From NCBI RefSeq assembly GCF_025631005.1, contig NZ_JAOTPL010000001.1:62001-126000 (forward strand): a stretch of DNA of 64,000 nucleotides, written 5' to 3'. The DNA is from Haoranjiania flava. Lineage in GTDB: Bacteria; Bacteroidota; Bacteroidia; Chitinophagales; Chitinophagaceae. Below the pieces are notes generated by a model. It saw only the letters and a list, made by a program, of their open reading frames with translations, ran no database searches and had not been told where the DNA came from. The position numbers and the translations under genes were made by a program. Below are positions 34,555 to 42,963 of this stretch, one piece after another; within the stretch, counting starts at the first letter, position 1, and each line of letters begins with the position of its first letter.

Positions 34555-35133
34555 TTAGCTTACTTTTTCAACCTGGGTGTAATTGAGCTCTACAGGGGTT
34601 GAGCGGCCAAATATCTTCACAGTTACTTTCAGTTTTTTCTTGTCTTCGTTTACCTCTTCAATCACACCGTTGAAATCGTTGAACGGGCCTTCAATGATCT
34701 TGATAGTTTCACCCACAATGAAAGGTTCGCTGATCACTACACCCTGGTCGTTCATTTCATCTACCCTGCCCAGCATTTTGTTTACTTCGGCTTTGCGCAG
34801 GGAAATAATGTTTCCTTTGCTTCCTTTGCCATCTGTAAGAAAATGCATGATGTCTGTAATGCCTGTAATATGCACTACAATGTCATCGGTAAGTTTGCCG
34901 TCTGCTACTTCCATCATTACATAACCCGGGTAGTAGTTTTTTTCGCGCATTACTTTTTTACCATTCTGTACGCGAAACACTTTTTCCATGGGCAAAAAAA
35001 CCTGTTTAATGATATCTGTCCATTCATTGCGGACAATATCTTTATCAAGGTATTCTTTTACTTTCTTTTCCTTACCACTTACCACACGCAACACATACCA
35101 TTTGGTGTCTTCTTTTTGAACTTCTTCTGCCAT
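34555..35133 (-). CDS. nusG: Transcription termination/antitermination factor NusG
   Basis: 192 residues. The NGN domain (KWYVLRVVSGKEKKVKEYLDK, FLPMEKVF, YYPGYVMMEVADG) fills about residues 10-120 and the KOW domain (VGETIKIIEGPFNDFNGVIEEVNEDKKKL) about 135-190. It lies 20 nt downstream of secE. The ribosomal protein operon rplKAJL-rpoBC that usually follows is absent from this strand; an esterase comes next after 57 nt. Confidence 0.97.
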   Translation of the reverse strand: MAEEVQKEDTKWYVLRVVSGKEKKVKEYLDKDIVRNEWTDIIKQVFLPMEKVFRVQNGKKVMREKNYYPGYVMMEVADGKLTDDIVVHITGITDIMHFLTDGKGSKGNIISLRKAEVNKMLGRVDEMNDQGVVISEPFIVGETIKIIEGPFNDFNGVIEEVNEDKKKLKVTVKIFGRSTPVELNYTQVEKVS

Positions 35134-35153
35134 TTCGCGATTTTTTTATCTCT

Positions 35154-35345
35154 TTAAAACAGAGAATAGATAAAATTAAGAGCTCCGCTGCTAATAAAGT
35201 CCATGAGCCATACAACAAGCGTGATGATGATTGTAGCAACTAAAACGATGATAGTAGATTGCTGCAAATTATTCCATGTGGGCCATGTAACTTTTTGCGT
35301 CAACTCATGATAGGAGTCTCTAACGTAATTCGTGAACTTACTCAT
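35154..35345 (-). CDS. secE: Preprotein translocase subunit SecE
   Basis: 63 residues, the single-helix form of SecE. KFTNYVRDSYHELTQKVTWPTW is the amphipathic cytoplasmic helix with the conserved VTWP, followed by one membrane helix (TIIVLVATIIITLVVWLMDF). Part of SecYEG. Lies between tRNA-Trp and nusG in the standard order. Confidence 0.96.
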   Translation of the reverse strand: MSKFTNYVRDSYHELTQKVTWPTWNNLQQSTIIVLVATIIITLVVWLMDFISSGALNFIYSLF

Positions 35346-35378
35346 CTTAATTTTTAAATGAATTTATAACTTCATTTG

Positions 35379-35449
35379 CACGGGCACTAGGATTCGAACC
35401 CAGATCAAAGGTTTTGGAGACCCGTATGCTACCATTGCACCATGCCCGT
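35379..35449 (-). tRNA. tRNA-Trp (anticodon CCA)
   Basis: 71-nt cloverleaf on the minus strand: acceptor ACGGGCA / TGCCCGT, anticodon loop CTCCAAA, T-loop TTCGAAT, discriminator G. CCA is not encoded. It sits between tuf and secE. Confidence 0.97.
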
Positions 35450-35460
35450 AAAAAAATTGT

Positions 35461-35571
35461 AGTACAAAGTACAAAGTACTCAGACGTATTGCCCAAGTAC
35501 TTTGTAATATGTAAGAACCTTTGTAACTCAATACTTATTATTCTCTTAGTACTTAGTACCTGGTACCTGTA
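35461..35571. repeat. Heptamer repeats and 11-bp hairpin between tuf and tRNA-Trp
   Basis: AGTACAA twice in tandem at 35461-35474 and CTTAGTA twice, then CCTGGTA and CCTGTAC, from 35545 to the tuf stop: all 7-bp units. A perfect 11-bp inverted repeat TACAAAGTACT (35470-35480) / AGTACTTTGTA (35496-35506) with a 15-nt loop forms a hairpin in the tuf-tRNA-Trp transcript. There is no T-tract, so it is more a processing or stability structure than a terminator. Confidence 0.75.
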
Positions 35572-36759
35572 CTATTTTAAAATCTCAGTAACCTGTCCTG
35601 CGCCTACTGTACGTCCGCCTTCACGAATAGCGAATTTAAGACCTTTTTCCATAGCGATAGGCTGGATAAGTTTTACATTCAGGTTGATGTTATCTCCCGG
35701 CATTACCATTTCAGTACCTTCAGGAAGTGTTACTTCACCAGTTACGTCAGTTGTACGGAAATAGAACTGAGGACGGTATTTGTTGAAGAATGGAGTGTGG
35801 CGTCCGCCTTCTTCTTTAGAAAGTACGTAAACTTCACCGTTAAATTCAGTATGCGGAGTAATAGATTTTGGCTTACAGATTACCATACCGCGGCGGATAT
35901 CTTTTTTCTCAATACCGCGCAACAGGATACCTGCGTTATCACCTGCCTGACCTTCGTCCAATAATTTTTTAAACATTTCCACACCAGTACAAGTTGATTG
36001 TAAAGGCTCATCCATTAAACCAACGATCTCAACCGGCTCACCCACTTTGATGATACCTCTTTCGATACGTCCTGTAGCCACTGTACCACGACCAGTGATG
36101 GTGAATACGTCTTCTACGGACATAAGGAACGGAAGGTCAACAGCTCTTGGAGGCAAAGGAATGTACTCATCCACAGCTTTCATCAATTCTTCTACACCAG
36201 GCACCCATTTTTCGTCGCCTGCTAATGCACCTGCTGCAGAACCCTGGATGATGGGAGTATTATCGCCATCAAACCCGTAAGAAGATAAAAGATCTCTGAT
36301 TTCCATTTCAACCAGGTCTAATAATTCCGGATCGTCAACCAAATCAACTTTATTCATAAACACAACGATACGGGGAACGCCTACCTGGCGAGCCAAAAGA
36401 ATGTGTTCTTTAGTCTGAGGCATTGGACCGTCTGTAGCAGCAACCACAAGAATAGCACCATCCATTTGAGCAGCACCGGTAATCATATTTTTTACGTAGT
36501 CAGCGTGGCCGGGACAGTCAACGTGTGCATAGTGACGGTTAGCTGTTTGATATTCTACGTGTGCAGTATTGATAGTGATACCTCTTTCTTTTTCTTCAGG
36601 AGCGCCATCAATATCATCATATTTTCTGATTTCTGAAAGACCCTGCTTAGCCAAAACAGTAGTGATAGCAGCAGTTAGTGTGGTCTTACCATGGTCAACG
36701 TGACCTATAGTACCAATGTTTACGTGGGGCTTATCCCTCTTAAAGGTTTCTTTTGACAT
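35572..36759 (-). CDS. tuf: Elongation factor Tu
   Basis: 395 residues from the ATG giving MSKETFKRDKPHVNIGT; an in-frame Met 22 codons upstream is not conserved. G1 GHVDHGKT, G3 DCPGHADY, G4 NKVD, and domains II/III ending RTVGAGQVTEILK are all intact. Delivers aminoacyl-tRNA to the ribosome. It is flanked by tRNA genes on both sides on the same strand, as in many Bacteroidota. Confidence 0.98.
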   Translation of the reverse strand: MSKETFKRDKPHVNIGTIGHVDHGKTTLTAAITTVLAKQGLSEIRKYDDIDGAPEEKERGITINTAHVEYQTANRHYAHVDCPGHADYVKNMITGAAQMDGAILVVAATDGPMPQTKEHILLARQVGVPRIVVFMNKVDLVDDPELLDLVEMEIRDLLSSYGFDGDNTPIIQGSAAGALAGDEKWVPGVEELMKAVDEYIPLPPRAVDLPFLMSVEDVFTITGRGTVATGRIERGIIKVGEPVEIVGLMDEPLQSTCTGVEMFKKLLDEGQAGDNAGILLRGIEKKDIRRGMVICKPKSITPHTEFNGEVYVLSKEEGGRHTPFFNKYRPQFYFRTTDVTGEVTLPEGTEMVMPGDNINLNVKLIQPIAMEKGLKFAIREGGRTVGAGQVTEILK

Positions 36760-36884
36760 TTTTATCGGTTTTTTGTTGTGGTTTTTAAAATGTAACAGTC
36801 TACAGTCACATCGACCACAGACCATATTTAAAAGTTAAATATATTTTTTTTGTTGTCACCGGAATTCGCTTCTTAAACAGTGTG

Positions 36885-36956
<72 letters not shown>

Positions 36957-37153
36957 TTTTACAAAGTTATTGTGTCAGTGGAAAAGTTTTTTTTGAACAA
37001 CGTTGCGAATATACAAAATTTCATTTGTATTCTTTGCATTGTTGGCGATGAAATATCCTTTCATTTACAACTAACGGATCCGCTGAAGGAATCCGGCTCT
37101 TAGCTTTCTGGGATATTACATCAAAAACATGTTTTTCGATGACAACCTTTGAG

Positions 37154-37226
37154 AGCGGAAGACGAGTCTCGAACTCGCAACCTATAGCTTGGAAGGCTAT
37201 CGCTCTACCAATTGAGCTACTTCCGC
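37154..37226 (-). tRNA. tRNA-Gly (anticodon TCC)
   Basis: 73-nt cloverleaf on the minus strand: acceptor GCGGAAG / CTTCCGC, anticodon stem ATAGC/GCTAT with loop CTTCCAA, T-loop TTCGAGA, discriminator T. The gap of about 195 bp to the next tRNA (36957-37153) shows no gene. Confidence 0.95.
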
Positions 37227-37233
37227 GTTGTTG

Positions 37234-37316
37234 TGGGCAGGAGTGGATTCGAACCACTGAAGTCGAAAGACAGCGGATTTACAGTCCGCCCCATTTGGCC
37301 GCTCTGGAACCTGCCC
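37234..37316 (-). tRNA. tRNA-Tyr (anticodon GTA)
   Basis: 83-nt class II tRNA on the minus strand with a long variable arm: acceptor GGGCAGG / CCTGCCC, anticodon stem GCGGA/TCCGC with loop CTGTAAA, T-loop TTCGAAT, discriminator A. Confidence 0.96.
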
Positions 37317-37328
37317 CTACATTACCGG

Positions 37329-37401
37329 AGCCGAAGACGGGAGTCGAACCTGCGACCTACTGATTACAAATCAGTTGCTCTACCAACTGAGCTACTTCGG
37401 C
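37329..37401 (-). tRNA. tRNA-Thr (anticodon TGT)
   Basis: 73-nt cloverleaf on the minus strand: acceptor GCCGAAG / CTTCGGC, anticodon stem ACTGA/TCAGT with loop TTTGTAA, T-loop TTCGACT, discriminator T. First gene of the tRNA-tuf-secE-nusG transcript. Confidence 0.96.
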
Positions 37402-37435
37402 TAAAAAAAAGAACTATTCCCATAATTTGGGATTG

Positions 37436-37466
37436 CAAAGTTAAAAGAAAAGTTCATTTATCAAAA
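37436..37466 (-). promoter_or_regulatory. Promoter of the tRNA-tuf-secE-nusG operon
   Basis: On the minus strand TTTTG (37466-37462), an 18-bp spacer and TAACTTTG (37443-37436). The first tRNA starts 34 nt downstream. No other strong promoter was seen before tuf, so the whole block may be one long stable-RNA/mRNA transcript. Confidence 0.7.
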
Positions 37467-37500
37467 TTTTTTTAATCTCTTTTTTGAAATTAGGGCAAAA

Positions 37501-37532
37501 ATTAAAGCTGCCTGTATTGCGGCAGCTTTAAT
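37501..37532. terminator. Terminator after hpf
   Basis: ATTAAAGCTGCC / GGCAGCTTTAAT, a perfect 12-bp stem with an 8-nt loop, 23 bp beyond the hpf stop. The ends are A/T-rich on both strands. Confidence 0.75.
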
Positions 37533-37555
37533 TAAACTAATGTTTGCCTGAAATG

Positions 37556-37861
37556 TTATGCCCGTAAAGCCATTTTCTGTTTTTTACGTTTTATCTGGGT
37601 AGCCATTGAATCCAGCGCCAGGTCAAATGACTCTTCAAAAGATTTGGAAGTAGATTTCACGAAATAGCTTTGCCTAGGCACATGTATGGCTATCTCCACC
37701 GTTTTATCCTTAATAGCATGCACCACGTTGTCAAGCTTCAGATATACATCTGCCTTAATAATACTGTCATGAAAAGTGTTCAGCTTATCAATTTTCCTGT
37801 TCACATAATCAAGTAATTTGGCATCTGCATTAAAACGCACAGTTTGGATGTTCACGTTCAT
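37556..37861 (-). CDS. hpf: Short-form ribosome hibernation promoting factor (HPF/RaiA family)
   Basis: 101 residues: one S30AE/sigma-54-modulation domain (MNVNIQTVRFNADAKLLDYVNRK ... VEIAIHVPRQSYFVKSTSKSFEESFDLALDSMATQIKRKKQK), beta-alpha-beta-beta-beta-alpha in pattern, with no long-HPF C-terminal dimerisation domain. It binds the 30S subunit and stabilises inactive ribosomes in slow growth. Located just upstream of the tRNA-tuf operon, the usual Bacteroidota position, but with recF rather than xerC behind it. Confidence 0.93.
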   Translation of the reverse strand: MNVNIQTVRFNADAKLLDYVNRKIDKLNTFHDSIIKADVYLKLDNVVHAIKDKTVEIAIHVPRQSYFVKSTSKSFEESFDLALDSMATQIKRKKQKMALRA

Positions 37862-37990
37862 AGCTTATTCATTTTTTAGTTAGCAATTGGTTTTTAGATC
37901 CCTTTTACAGAGTTAAGGTACAACTTTTTTACTACTAAAATCACGGCCAAAAAATATTAAAAGCATTATAACAGAATGGCTAAAAATTAA

Positions 37991-39067
37991 CTAAAGCCCT
38001 ATCAGTTCAAAGTCGGCAGCGAGCGCCGTTAAGGCTGCGCTAAGCCTGTGTTGATGCGTATCTGTAATAAATACCTGCGTGTGGGCATGTAAACATATGA
38101 GCTCCAGCAGGTTGCCCATCCTGTTCTCATCCAGCTTTTCAAAAACATCGTCCAGCAGCAGTATGGGCGTGTTTGGCATTTTGCCTTTTAAATAAAAAAA
38201 TTCTGCCAGTCGCATGGCAAACAACAGGCTCTTGCGCTGGCCTTGCGAAGCAATATTCTTAAACTGATCACCGTCCATCAGAAACAATATATCGTCTTTA
38301 TGTATACCGGTGTTTGTCCTTTGCAATAGCAGGTCTTTGCTCCTGCTTTCCCGCAACAGTTCTGCAAAACGCTTGTCAGTATGGAGCTGCGAGTGATAGC
38401 TTACAGACATGTTATCATCCCTGCCTGCTATTGTATTGTACTGTTTAATGGCTTCGGGAATTATTTCGCTGAAAAACACGGCTCTTTTATTGTATATTTT
38501 TTCACCTGCATCTGCCAGTTGTGCGTCAAAGATCTCCAGTAAGCTCTCGTCTGTGAAACCCGCATCTGCGGAATTTTTCAACAGGCTGTTTCTCTGTTGC
38601 AACACCTTGTTGTAGCGAATAAGCTGCTGCAAATATCCGGCATCAGACTGCGAGAGGATAGTATCTGTAAACCTGCGTCTTTCCTCGCTTGTTCCTGTCA
38701 CCAGTTGTACATCATCGGGAGCGATCATCACGCAGGGGTATTTGCCCAGGTGCGCTGAAAATTTTTTGTACTGTTCCTGGCCAGCATAAAATTCCTTCTT
38801 TCCTGTTTCGCGGTAAACGCAGGCAACCCGGCTCCCGTCCTGCATGACGCCTTCAATCCTGAAGCCTTCACATCCCTGCCTTACACTCCTGGCATCAGGA
38901 CGCGAGAAATAGCTTTTCGTAAAACAGAGGTAATAAATGCCGTCCAGCAGGTTGGTCTTGCCGCTACCGTTTTCTCCGTATATGCCTACAATTTTTTTAT
39001 GGAAATTAAACTTTTGAAAGTCGTAATTCCGGAAACGTGTAAAAGCAATTTCGGAAAGCAGGTTCAT
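37991..39067 (-). CDS. recF: DNA replication and repair protein RecF
   Basis: 358 residues from the ATG giving MNLLSEIAFTRFRNYD. The frame stays open 86 codons further upstream, but that extension is only the translated heptamer repeat (LQITDYRLQIT...), so it is rejected. Walker A GIYGENGSGKTNLL near residue 35, ABC signature-like SQGQRKSLLFAMRLAEF, and Walker B PILLLDDVFEKLDENR near residue 305. RecF loads RecA at single-strand gaps with RecO and RecR. It is separated from dnaA/dnaN here. Confidence 0.95.
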   Translation of the reverse strand: MNLLSEIAFTRFRNYDFQKFNFHKKIVGIYGENGSGKTNLLDGIYYLCFTKSYFSRPDARSVRQGCEGFRIEGVMQDGSRVACVYRETGKKEFYAGQEQYKKFSAHLGKYPCVMIAPDDVQLVTGTSEERRRFTDTILSQSDAGYLQQLIRYNKVLQQRNSLLKNSADAGFTDESLLEIFDAQLADAGEKIYNKRAVFFSEIIPEAIKQYNTIAGRDDNMSVSYHSQLHTDKRFAELLRESRSKDLLLQRTNTGIHKDDILFLMDGDQFKNIASQGQRKSLLFAMRLAEFFYLKGKMPNTPILLLDDVFEKLDENRMGNLLELICLHAHTQVFITDTHQHRLSAALTALAADFELIGL

Positions 39068-39121
39068 GCAGGCAAAAGTCTGTAAAAATATTGATAATGG
39101 AAAGTAGTGATGGGTAAATGG

Positions 39122-39285
39122 GTGAGCTGTGAAAAGTGAGCTGTGAAAGGTGAAAGGTGAAAGGTTGAGAGATTGTATAATTTGAATTTGTAATCTGTAA
39201 TCTGTAATTTGTAATTTGTAATCTGTAATTTGAAATCTGTAATTTGTAATTTGTAATCTGTAATCTGTAATCTGTAATTTGCAAT
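39122..39285. repeat. Heptameric tandem repeats between recF and pdhA
   Basis: Two blocks. 39122-39163: GTGAGCTGTGAAAA and GTGAGCTGTGAAAG (14 bp each), then GTGAAAG twice. 39188-39285: fourteen consecutive 7-bp units, each TTGTAAT or CTGTAAT apart from one TTGAAAT and one TTGCAAT. Because 7 is not a multiple of 3, all frames repeat with a 21-bp period, which creates the false LQITDYRLQITNY peptide on the minus strand. Confidence 0.93.
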
Positions 39286-39357
39286 TTACCGCAACACTCA
39301 CCTCCACAATTAAACAAATCCACAACTACACAACCATAACTCCACAGCCTTCCTTTG

Positions 39358-39390
39358 TTTTGATTTTTGCGCAAATATTACTTACATTTG
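39358..39390 (+). promoter_or_regulatory. Promoter of pdhA
   Basis: TTTTG ending at 39362, a 20-bp spacer and TACATTTG at 39383-39390: both elements match the Bacteroidota consensus at the ideal distance. The GTG start codon is 26 nt downstream. Confidence 0.82.
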
Positions 39391-39416
39391 CTCCCTAAAA
39401 TATAAATTTATATCGC

Positions 39417-40418
39417 GTGGCAACAGAACAAAAATACACCAAAGAAACCTACTTATACTGGTATGAGCTAATGCAGCTTATACGCCAGTTTGAGTTAAAA
39501 GCTGAAGAGAAATATAAAATGGCCGGAAAAATACGCGGATTTTTCCACGCCTATGTGGGCCAGGAAGCTATTGCTGCCGGTTGTATGACGGCAACCAGGC
39601 AGGAAGACCCTTTCATTACGGCTTACCGCGACCACGGCCTTGGCCTGGCAAAAGGCATGTCTGCCAACGCATGTATGGCTGAACTGTATGGTAAAGAAAC
39701 CGGATGCGCCAAAGGCAAGGGCGGAAGCATGCACTTCTTCAGCAAAGAGCATTATTTCTTCGGCGGCCACGGTATTGTGGGCGCACAGATAGGCGTAGGC
39801 GCAGGCCTTGCATTTGCAGAGCAGTACAAAGGCACAGACAACGTAGCATTGGTTTTCTTCGGAGATGGCGCTGCACGCCAGGGCATACTGCATGAAACAT
39901 TTAACATGGCTATGCTGTGGAACCTGCCAGTAGTATTCATCTGTGAAAACAACCATTATGCAATGGGTACTTCCGTACAAAGAACTTCTAACGTAGTAGA
40001 TATTTATAAAATAGCTGATGCTTACGATATGCCGGGCGATAAAGTAGACGGCATGACCCCTGAAACCGTTCACGAAGCAGTAGCGCGCGCTGTAAAAAGA
40101 GCCAGGGAGAAAGGCGGCCCTACTTTACTGGAAATTAAAACCTACCGCTACAAAGGACACTCTATTTCCGATCCGGGTAAATACCGCACCAAAGATGAAC
40201 TGGAAAAATACAAAAGCCAGGATCCTATTCAGCGTGTATTGGCTACCATTAAGGATAATAATTTTGCTACAGATGAAGAGATACAGGCAATTGATCAGAA
40301 GATCAATGACATTGTAGAAGAAAGCGTGAAGTTTGCTGAAGAAAGCGCATTCCCTTCTGAAAGCGAACTGCTGAAAGATGTATACGTAGATCCAAATTAC
40401 GAATTCATTGTAGATTAA
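39417..40418 (+). CDS. pdhA: Pyruvate dehydrogenase E1 component, alpha subunit
   Basis: 333 residues, starting at GTG (GTG GCA ACA GAA). The thiamine diphosphate motif is FFGDGAARQGILHETFNMAMLWNLPVVFICENN (GDG...N), and the phosphorylation-loop region reads KTYRYKGHSISDPGKYRTKDE. Together with E1 beta it decarboxylates pyruvate. No beta subunit or E2 gene follows; a strong terminator comes 12 nt after the stop, so E1 alpha is encoded apart from its partners here. A branched-chain oxo-acid specificity cannot be fully excluded, but the sequence is PDH-like. Confidence 0.93.
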   Translation: MATEQKYTKETYLYWYELMQLIRQFELKAEEKYKMAGKIRGFFHAYVGQEAIAAGCMTATRQEDPFITAYRDHGLGLAKGMSANACMAELYGKETGCAKGKGGSMHFFSKEHYFFGGHGIVGAQIGVGAGLAFAEQYKGTDNVALVFFGDGAARQGILHETFNMAMLWNLPVVFICENNHYAMGTSVQRTSNVVDIYKIADAYDMPGDKVDGMTPETVHEAVARAVKRAREKGGPTLLEIKTYRYKGHSISDPGKYRTKDELEKYKSQDPIQRVLATIKDNNFATDEEIQAIDQKINDIVEESVKFAEESAFPSESELLKDVYVDPNYEFIVD

Positions 40419-40429
40419 TGATAATTTAA

Positions 40430-40462
40430 AAAAACACGATACATCTACCGTATCGTGTTTTT
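40430..40462 (+). terminator. Intrinsic terminator after pdhA
   Basis: AAAAACACGATAC / GTATCGTGTTTTT, a perfect 13-bp stem with a 7-nt loop (ATCTACC). Confidence 0.92.
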
Positions 40463-40495
40463 CTCTATAGCGGATTATTTTTTAAATGATAACAA

Positions 40496-41230
40496 ATGTC
40501 AAAATCAAAGACTAAGCAAACTGTTCCTAATGTAGATCAGGAATATGCTATGCAACAGGACAGAACACTTCACTGGTTGCAAAAAAACCAGAAAACACTT
40601 CTCTACACTTTATTAGGCCTTGCGTTAATTATCGGCGGCTACTATGCTTACCAGCAGTTTGTGGTAAAGCCCAATACAGAAAAGGCTCAAAATGACCTGG
40701 CAGGCGCACAGCAATTGTTTGACCGCGCTGTAGCAAACCCTGTTACCGATACCGCCGCATTTAAAGCTGTTTTAAATGGCGAAGGCGCTACAAAAGGCGT
40801 ATTGTCCGTTATAAAAAACAACAGTGGCAAGGTTGCTAACCTCGCAAAATATTACGCTGGTGTAAGTTATTTAAAACTCGGAGATTTTAATAATGCAGTT
40901 AAATACCTGAAAGAGTTTTCTACAGATGCCAAACAGATCCAGATGATGGCATATGGCGCACTGGGCGATGCTTACAGCGAGCTCGGCAAAAATGATGATG
41001 CAGTGAGCAGCTACAAAAAGGCAGCCGCTACTTTCGAGGCCGATGCTGTAAACGCAGGCGAATATTTATTCCGGGCTGCGCTACTATGCGAGGTTACCGG
41101 TAAGAACACAGAAGCTGTACAATTGTACAAAGAGCTGAAGGAGAAATTTCCCCAGACGCAACGCGGTGCGGAAGCAGATAAATATATTTATCGCTTAAGC
41201 ATTGAGGACAACGATTTCACCGTAAAATAA
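40496..41230 (+). CDS. Tetratricopeptide-repeat membrane protein
   Basis: 244 residues. A cytoplasmic N-terminus, one transmembrane helix at about 37-56 (LLYTLLGLALIIGGYYAYQQF) and then TPR-like helices (KYYAGVSYLKLGDFNNAVKYLKEF, AYGALGDAYSELGKNDDAVSSYKKA, LYKELKEKFPQTQRGAEADKYIYRL). Similar in layout to YfgM-type periplasmic TPR proteins that attach to SecYEG, but function is not established. It is 6 nt before ribH and likely co-transcribed, an arrangement common in Bacteroidota. Confidence 0.82.
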   Translation: MSKSKTKQTVPNVDQEYAMQQDRTLHWLQKNQKTLLYTLLGLALIIGGYYAYQQFVVKPNTEKAQNDLAGAQQLFDRAVANPVTDTAAFKAVLNGEGATKGVLSVIKNNSGKVANLAKYYAGVSYLKLGDFNNAVKYLKEFSTDAKQIQMMAYGALGDAYSELGKNDDAVSSYKKAAATFEADAVNAGEYLFRAALLCEVTGKNTEAVQLYKELKEKFPQTQRGAEADKYIYRLSIEDNDFTVK

Positions 41231-41236
41231 AACTTT

Positions 41237-41713
41237 ATGTCTACACAAGGCAACAGCAACTTTTTACAAGGCATCCCCTCTCCAAAGGATGCCTTTATTA
41301 TCATTGTAAAAACCGAGTGGAACAGCGATATCGTTGATGAACTGGAAAGAGGCTGCCTGAACATACTGCACCAGGCCGGGGCAACCTATGAGATCATCAC
41401 GGTGCCGGGCGCAGTGGAAATACCGTTTACCATTGCTGCTTATAAAAGAAGCGGCAGGCCAAAGGCAGATGCATTTATCACGCTGGGCGCTGTTATTCAG
41501 GGTGGCACCCCTCATTTCGATTATGTTTGCAAGTTCGTTACCGAAGGTGTACTTCAACTTAATCTTACTTTAACCGAGCCTGTGGTTTTAGGCGTACTTA
41601 CCTTAAACAACAGGGTACAGGCCGAAGAGAGAACCGGGGGCATCCACGGCCATAAAGGCGAAGAAGCTGCCATCACTGCGTTGAAGATGATAGAAGTAAG
41701 CCGGTCTCTGTAG
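41237..41713 (+). CDS. ribH: 6,7-dimethyl-8-ribityllumazine synthase
   Basis: 158 residues. VKTEWNSDIVDELERGCLNIL (substrate-binding W), TVPGAVEIPFTIAAY, ITLGAVIQGGTPHFDYVC (phosphate loop and catalytic His) and FGVLT-type LGVLTLNNRVQAEERTGG are all present. Catalyses the penultimate step of riboflavin synthesis in a 60-mer or pentameric shell. The last His-Lys rich segment (GGIHGHKGEEAA) fits the family end. Other rib genes are not in the window. Confidence 0.96.
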   Translation: MSTQGNSNFLQGIPSPKDAFIIIVKTEWNSDIVDELERGCLNILHQAGATYEIITVPGAVEIPFTIAAYKRSGRPKADAFITLGAVIQGGTPHFDYVCKFVTEGVLQLNLTLTEPVVLGVLTLNNRVQAEERTGGIHGHKGEEAAITALKMIEVSRSL

Positions 41714-42109
41714 CTTACATTTGTACTTTCTTTTTTAATTGAAACCTTATACCCTTTTGCTGTAATGACGTACACTGTATGCTTAAACCTGGCTGTAACA
41801 TCGGGCCATGCTTGCTTTCCAAAGCGCAACTATACGCCTGAGGCAGTTTATTTTCCAGCATAATTTATTTATATAAACTTTGGCGCTGTGCACGTAACCT
41901 GTACAGGTGAAGCTAAGCGGTCTGATATAAATACCTGCTGTCTACCGTCGTGAAGCAGCGTCATGATCACGTTAGCCTCCTTATTGCTGCCCTGTTATTT
42001 ACAGAAAAATATTTCAATTAAAAGTTAAACATACAGGAAAATCTTCATTGCTGTATAATTATTGTAGTATCTTTCTGGCTATAATAAACTGGTTTGTAAA
42101 AACAACAGT
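41714..42109. other. Intergenic region without recognised gene
   Basis: About 396 bp between ribH and the MBL hydrolase. No frame has coding character. TAAACTTTG near 41875 is one base off a -7 box, and the segment 41880-41990 is less AT-rich than its surroundings with short inverted repeats, but no known RNA family was recognised. Confidence 0.4.
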
Positions 42110-42955
42110 ATGCAGCTTTTTTCAATCGACACTGAGACTTTTAAATTAGATGGAGGAGCCGTTTTCGGCGTAGTGCCAAAAGTATTGTGGAGTAAAAGAA
42201 TACAACCGGATAAAAATAACCTGGTACGCATGGCCATGCGCCTGCTACTGATCCAGGATGGCAGCAGGCTGATATTGATTGATACCGGCATCGGCAATAA
42301 GCAAAGCGAAAAATTTTTCAGCCACTATTATCTTGATAAATCCAATAACCTGGAGAAATCTCTGTCTAAGCACGGCTTTACCAAAGAGGATATTACAGAT
42401 GTATTTCTTACACACCTCCACTTTGACCACGCAGGAGGCGCGGTAGAGCTTACTGATGGCAAGTTAACACCCGCTTTTAAAAATGCTGTTTACTGGAGCA
42501 ACGAAGCACAATGGAATTGGGCAATAAAACCCAATGCACGTGAAAAACCCTCTTTTCTGCAAGATAACTTTTTGCCCTTACAAGAGAGCGGCCAACTGCA
42601 GTTTATATCCACACCGGAAAAAGGTTTGGCAAGATTCACAGATGATGTAACTATCCGGTTTGTTTCGGGTCATACAGAATCTATGATGATTCCGCAGGTA
42701 AACTACAAGGGCAATACTATTGTATTTACGGCAGACCTTATTATATCTGCGCATCATCTTCCTGTAAACTACGTGGCTGCCTATGATGTACAGCCCCTGA
42801 AATCTATGCAGGAAAAGGAATTGTTTCTTCAAGAAGCAATTGATAACGATTATATACTGTTTTTTGAACATGATACAGACACTGAATGCTGCACACTTGA
42901 AAGAACGGAAAAAGGTATTGGTGTAAAAGACAGTTTTAAATTGTCGGAAATTTAA
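42110..42955 (+). CDS. MBL-fold metallo-hydrolase
   Basis: 281 residues. Zinc motif THLHFDHAGG (HxHxDH), later ligands in FVSGHTESMM and VFTADLI, and a His near EHDTDTE at the end. The N-terminal ETFKLDGGAVFGVVPKVLW and LLLIQDGSRLILIDTGIG match the subfamily that includes lactonase-like and methyl-parathion-hydrolase-like enzymes, so a lactone or ester substrate is possible; no signal peptide. It is 8 nt before the amidase gene and probably shares its transcript. Confidence 0.88.
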   Translation: MQLFSIDTETFKLDGGAVFGVVPKVLWSKRIQPDKNNLVRMAMRLLLIQDGSRLILIDTGIGNKQSEKFFSHYYLDKSNNLEKSLSKHGFTKEDITDVFLTHLHFDHAGGAVELTDGKLTPAFKNAVYWSNEAQWNWAIKPNAREKPSFLQDNFLPLQESGQLQFISTPEKGLARFTDDVTIRFVSGHTESMMIPQVNYKGNTIVFTADLIISAHHLPVNYVAAYDVQPLKSMQEKELFLQEAIDNDYILFFEHDTDTECCTLERTEKGIGVKDSFKLSEI

Positions 42956-42963
42956 ACAGAAGC

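Noticed and set aside
39068..39325. N-terminal extension of RecF
   Set aside because: It is translated 7-bp repeat; conserved RecF sequence begins at the ATG at 39067.
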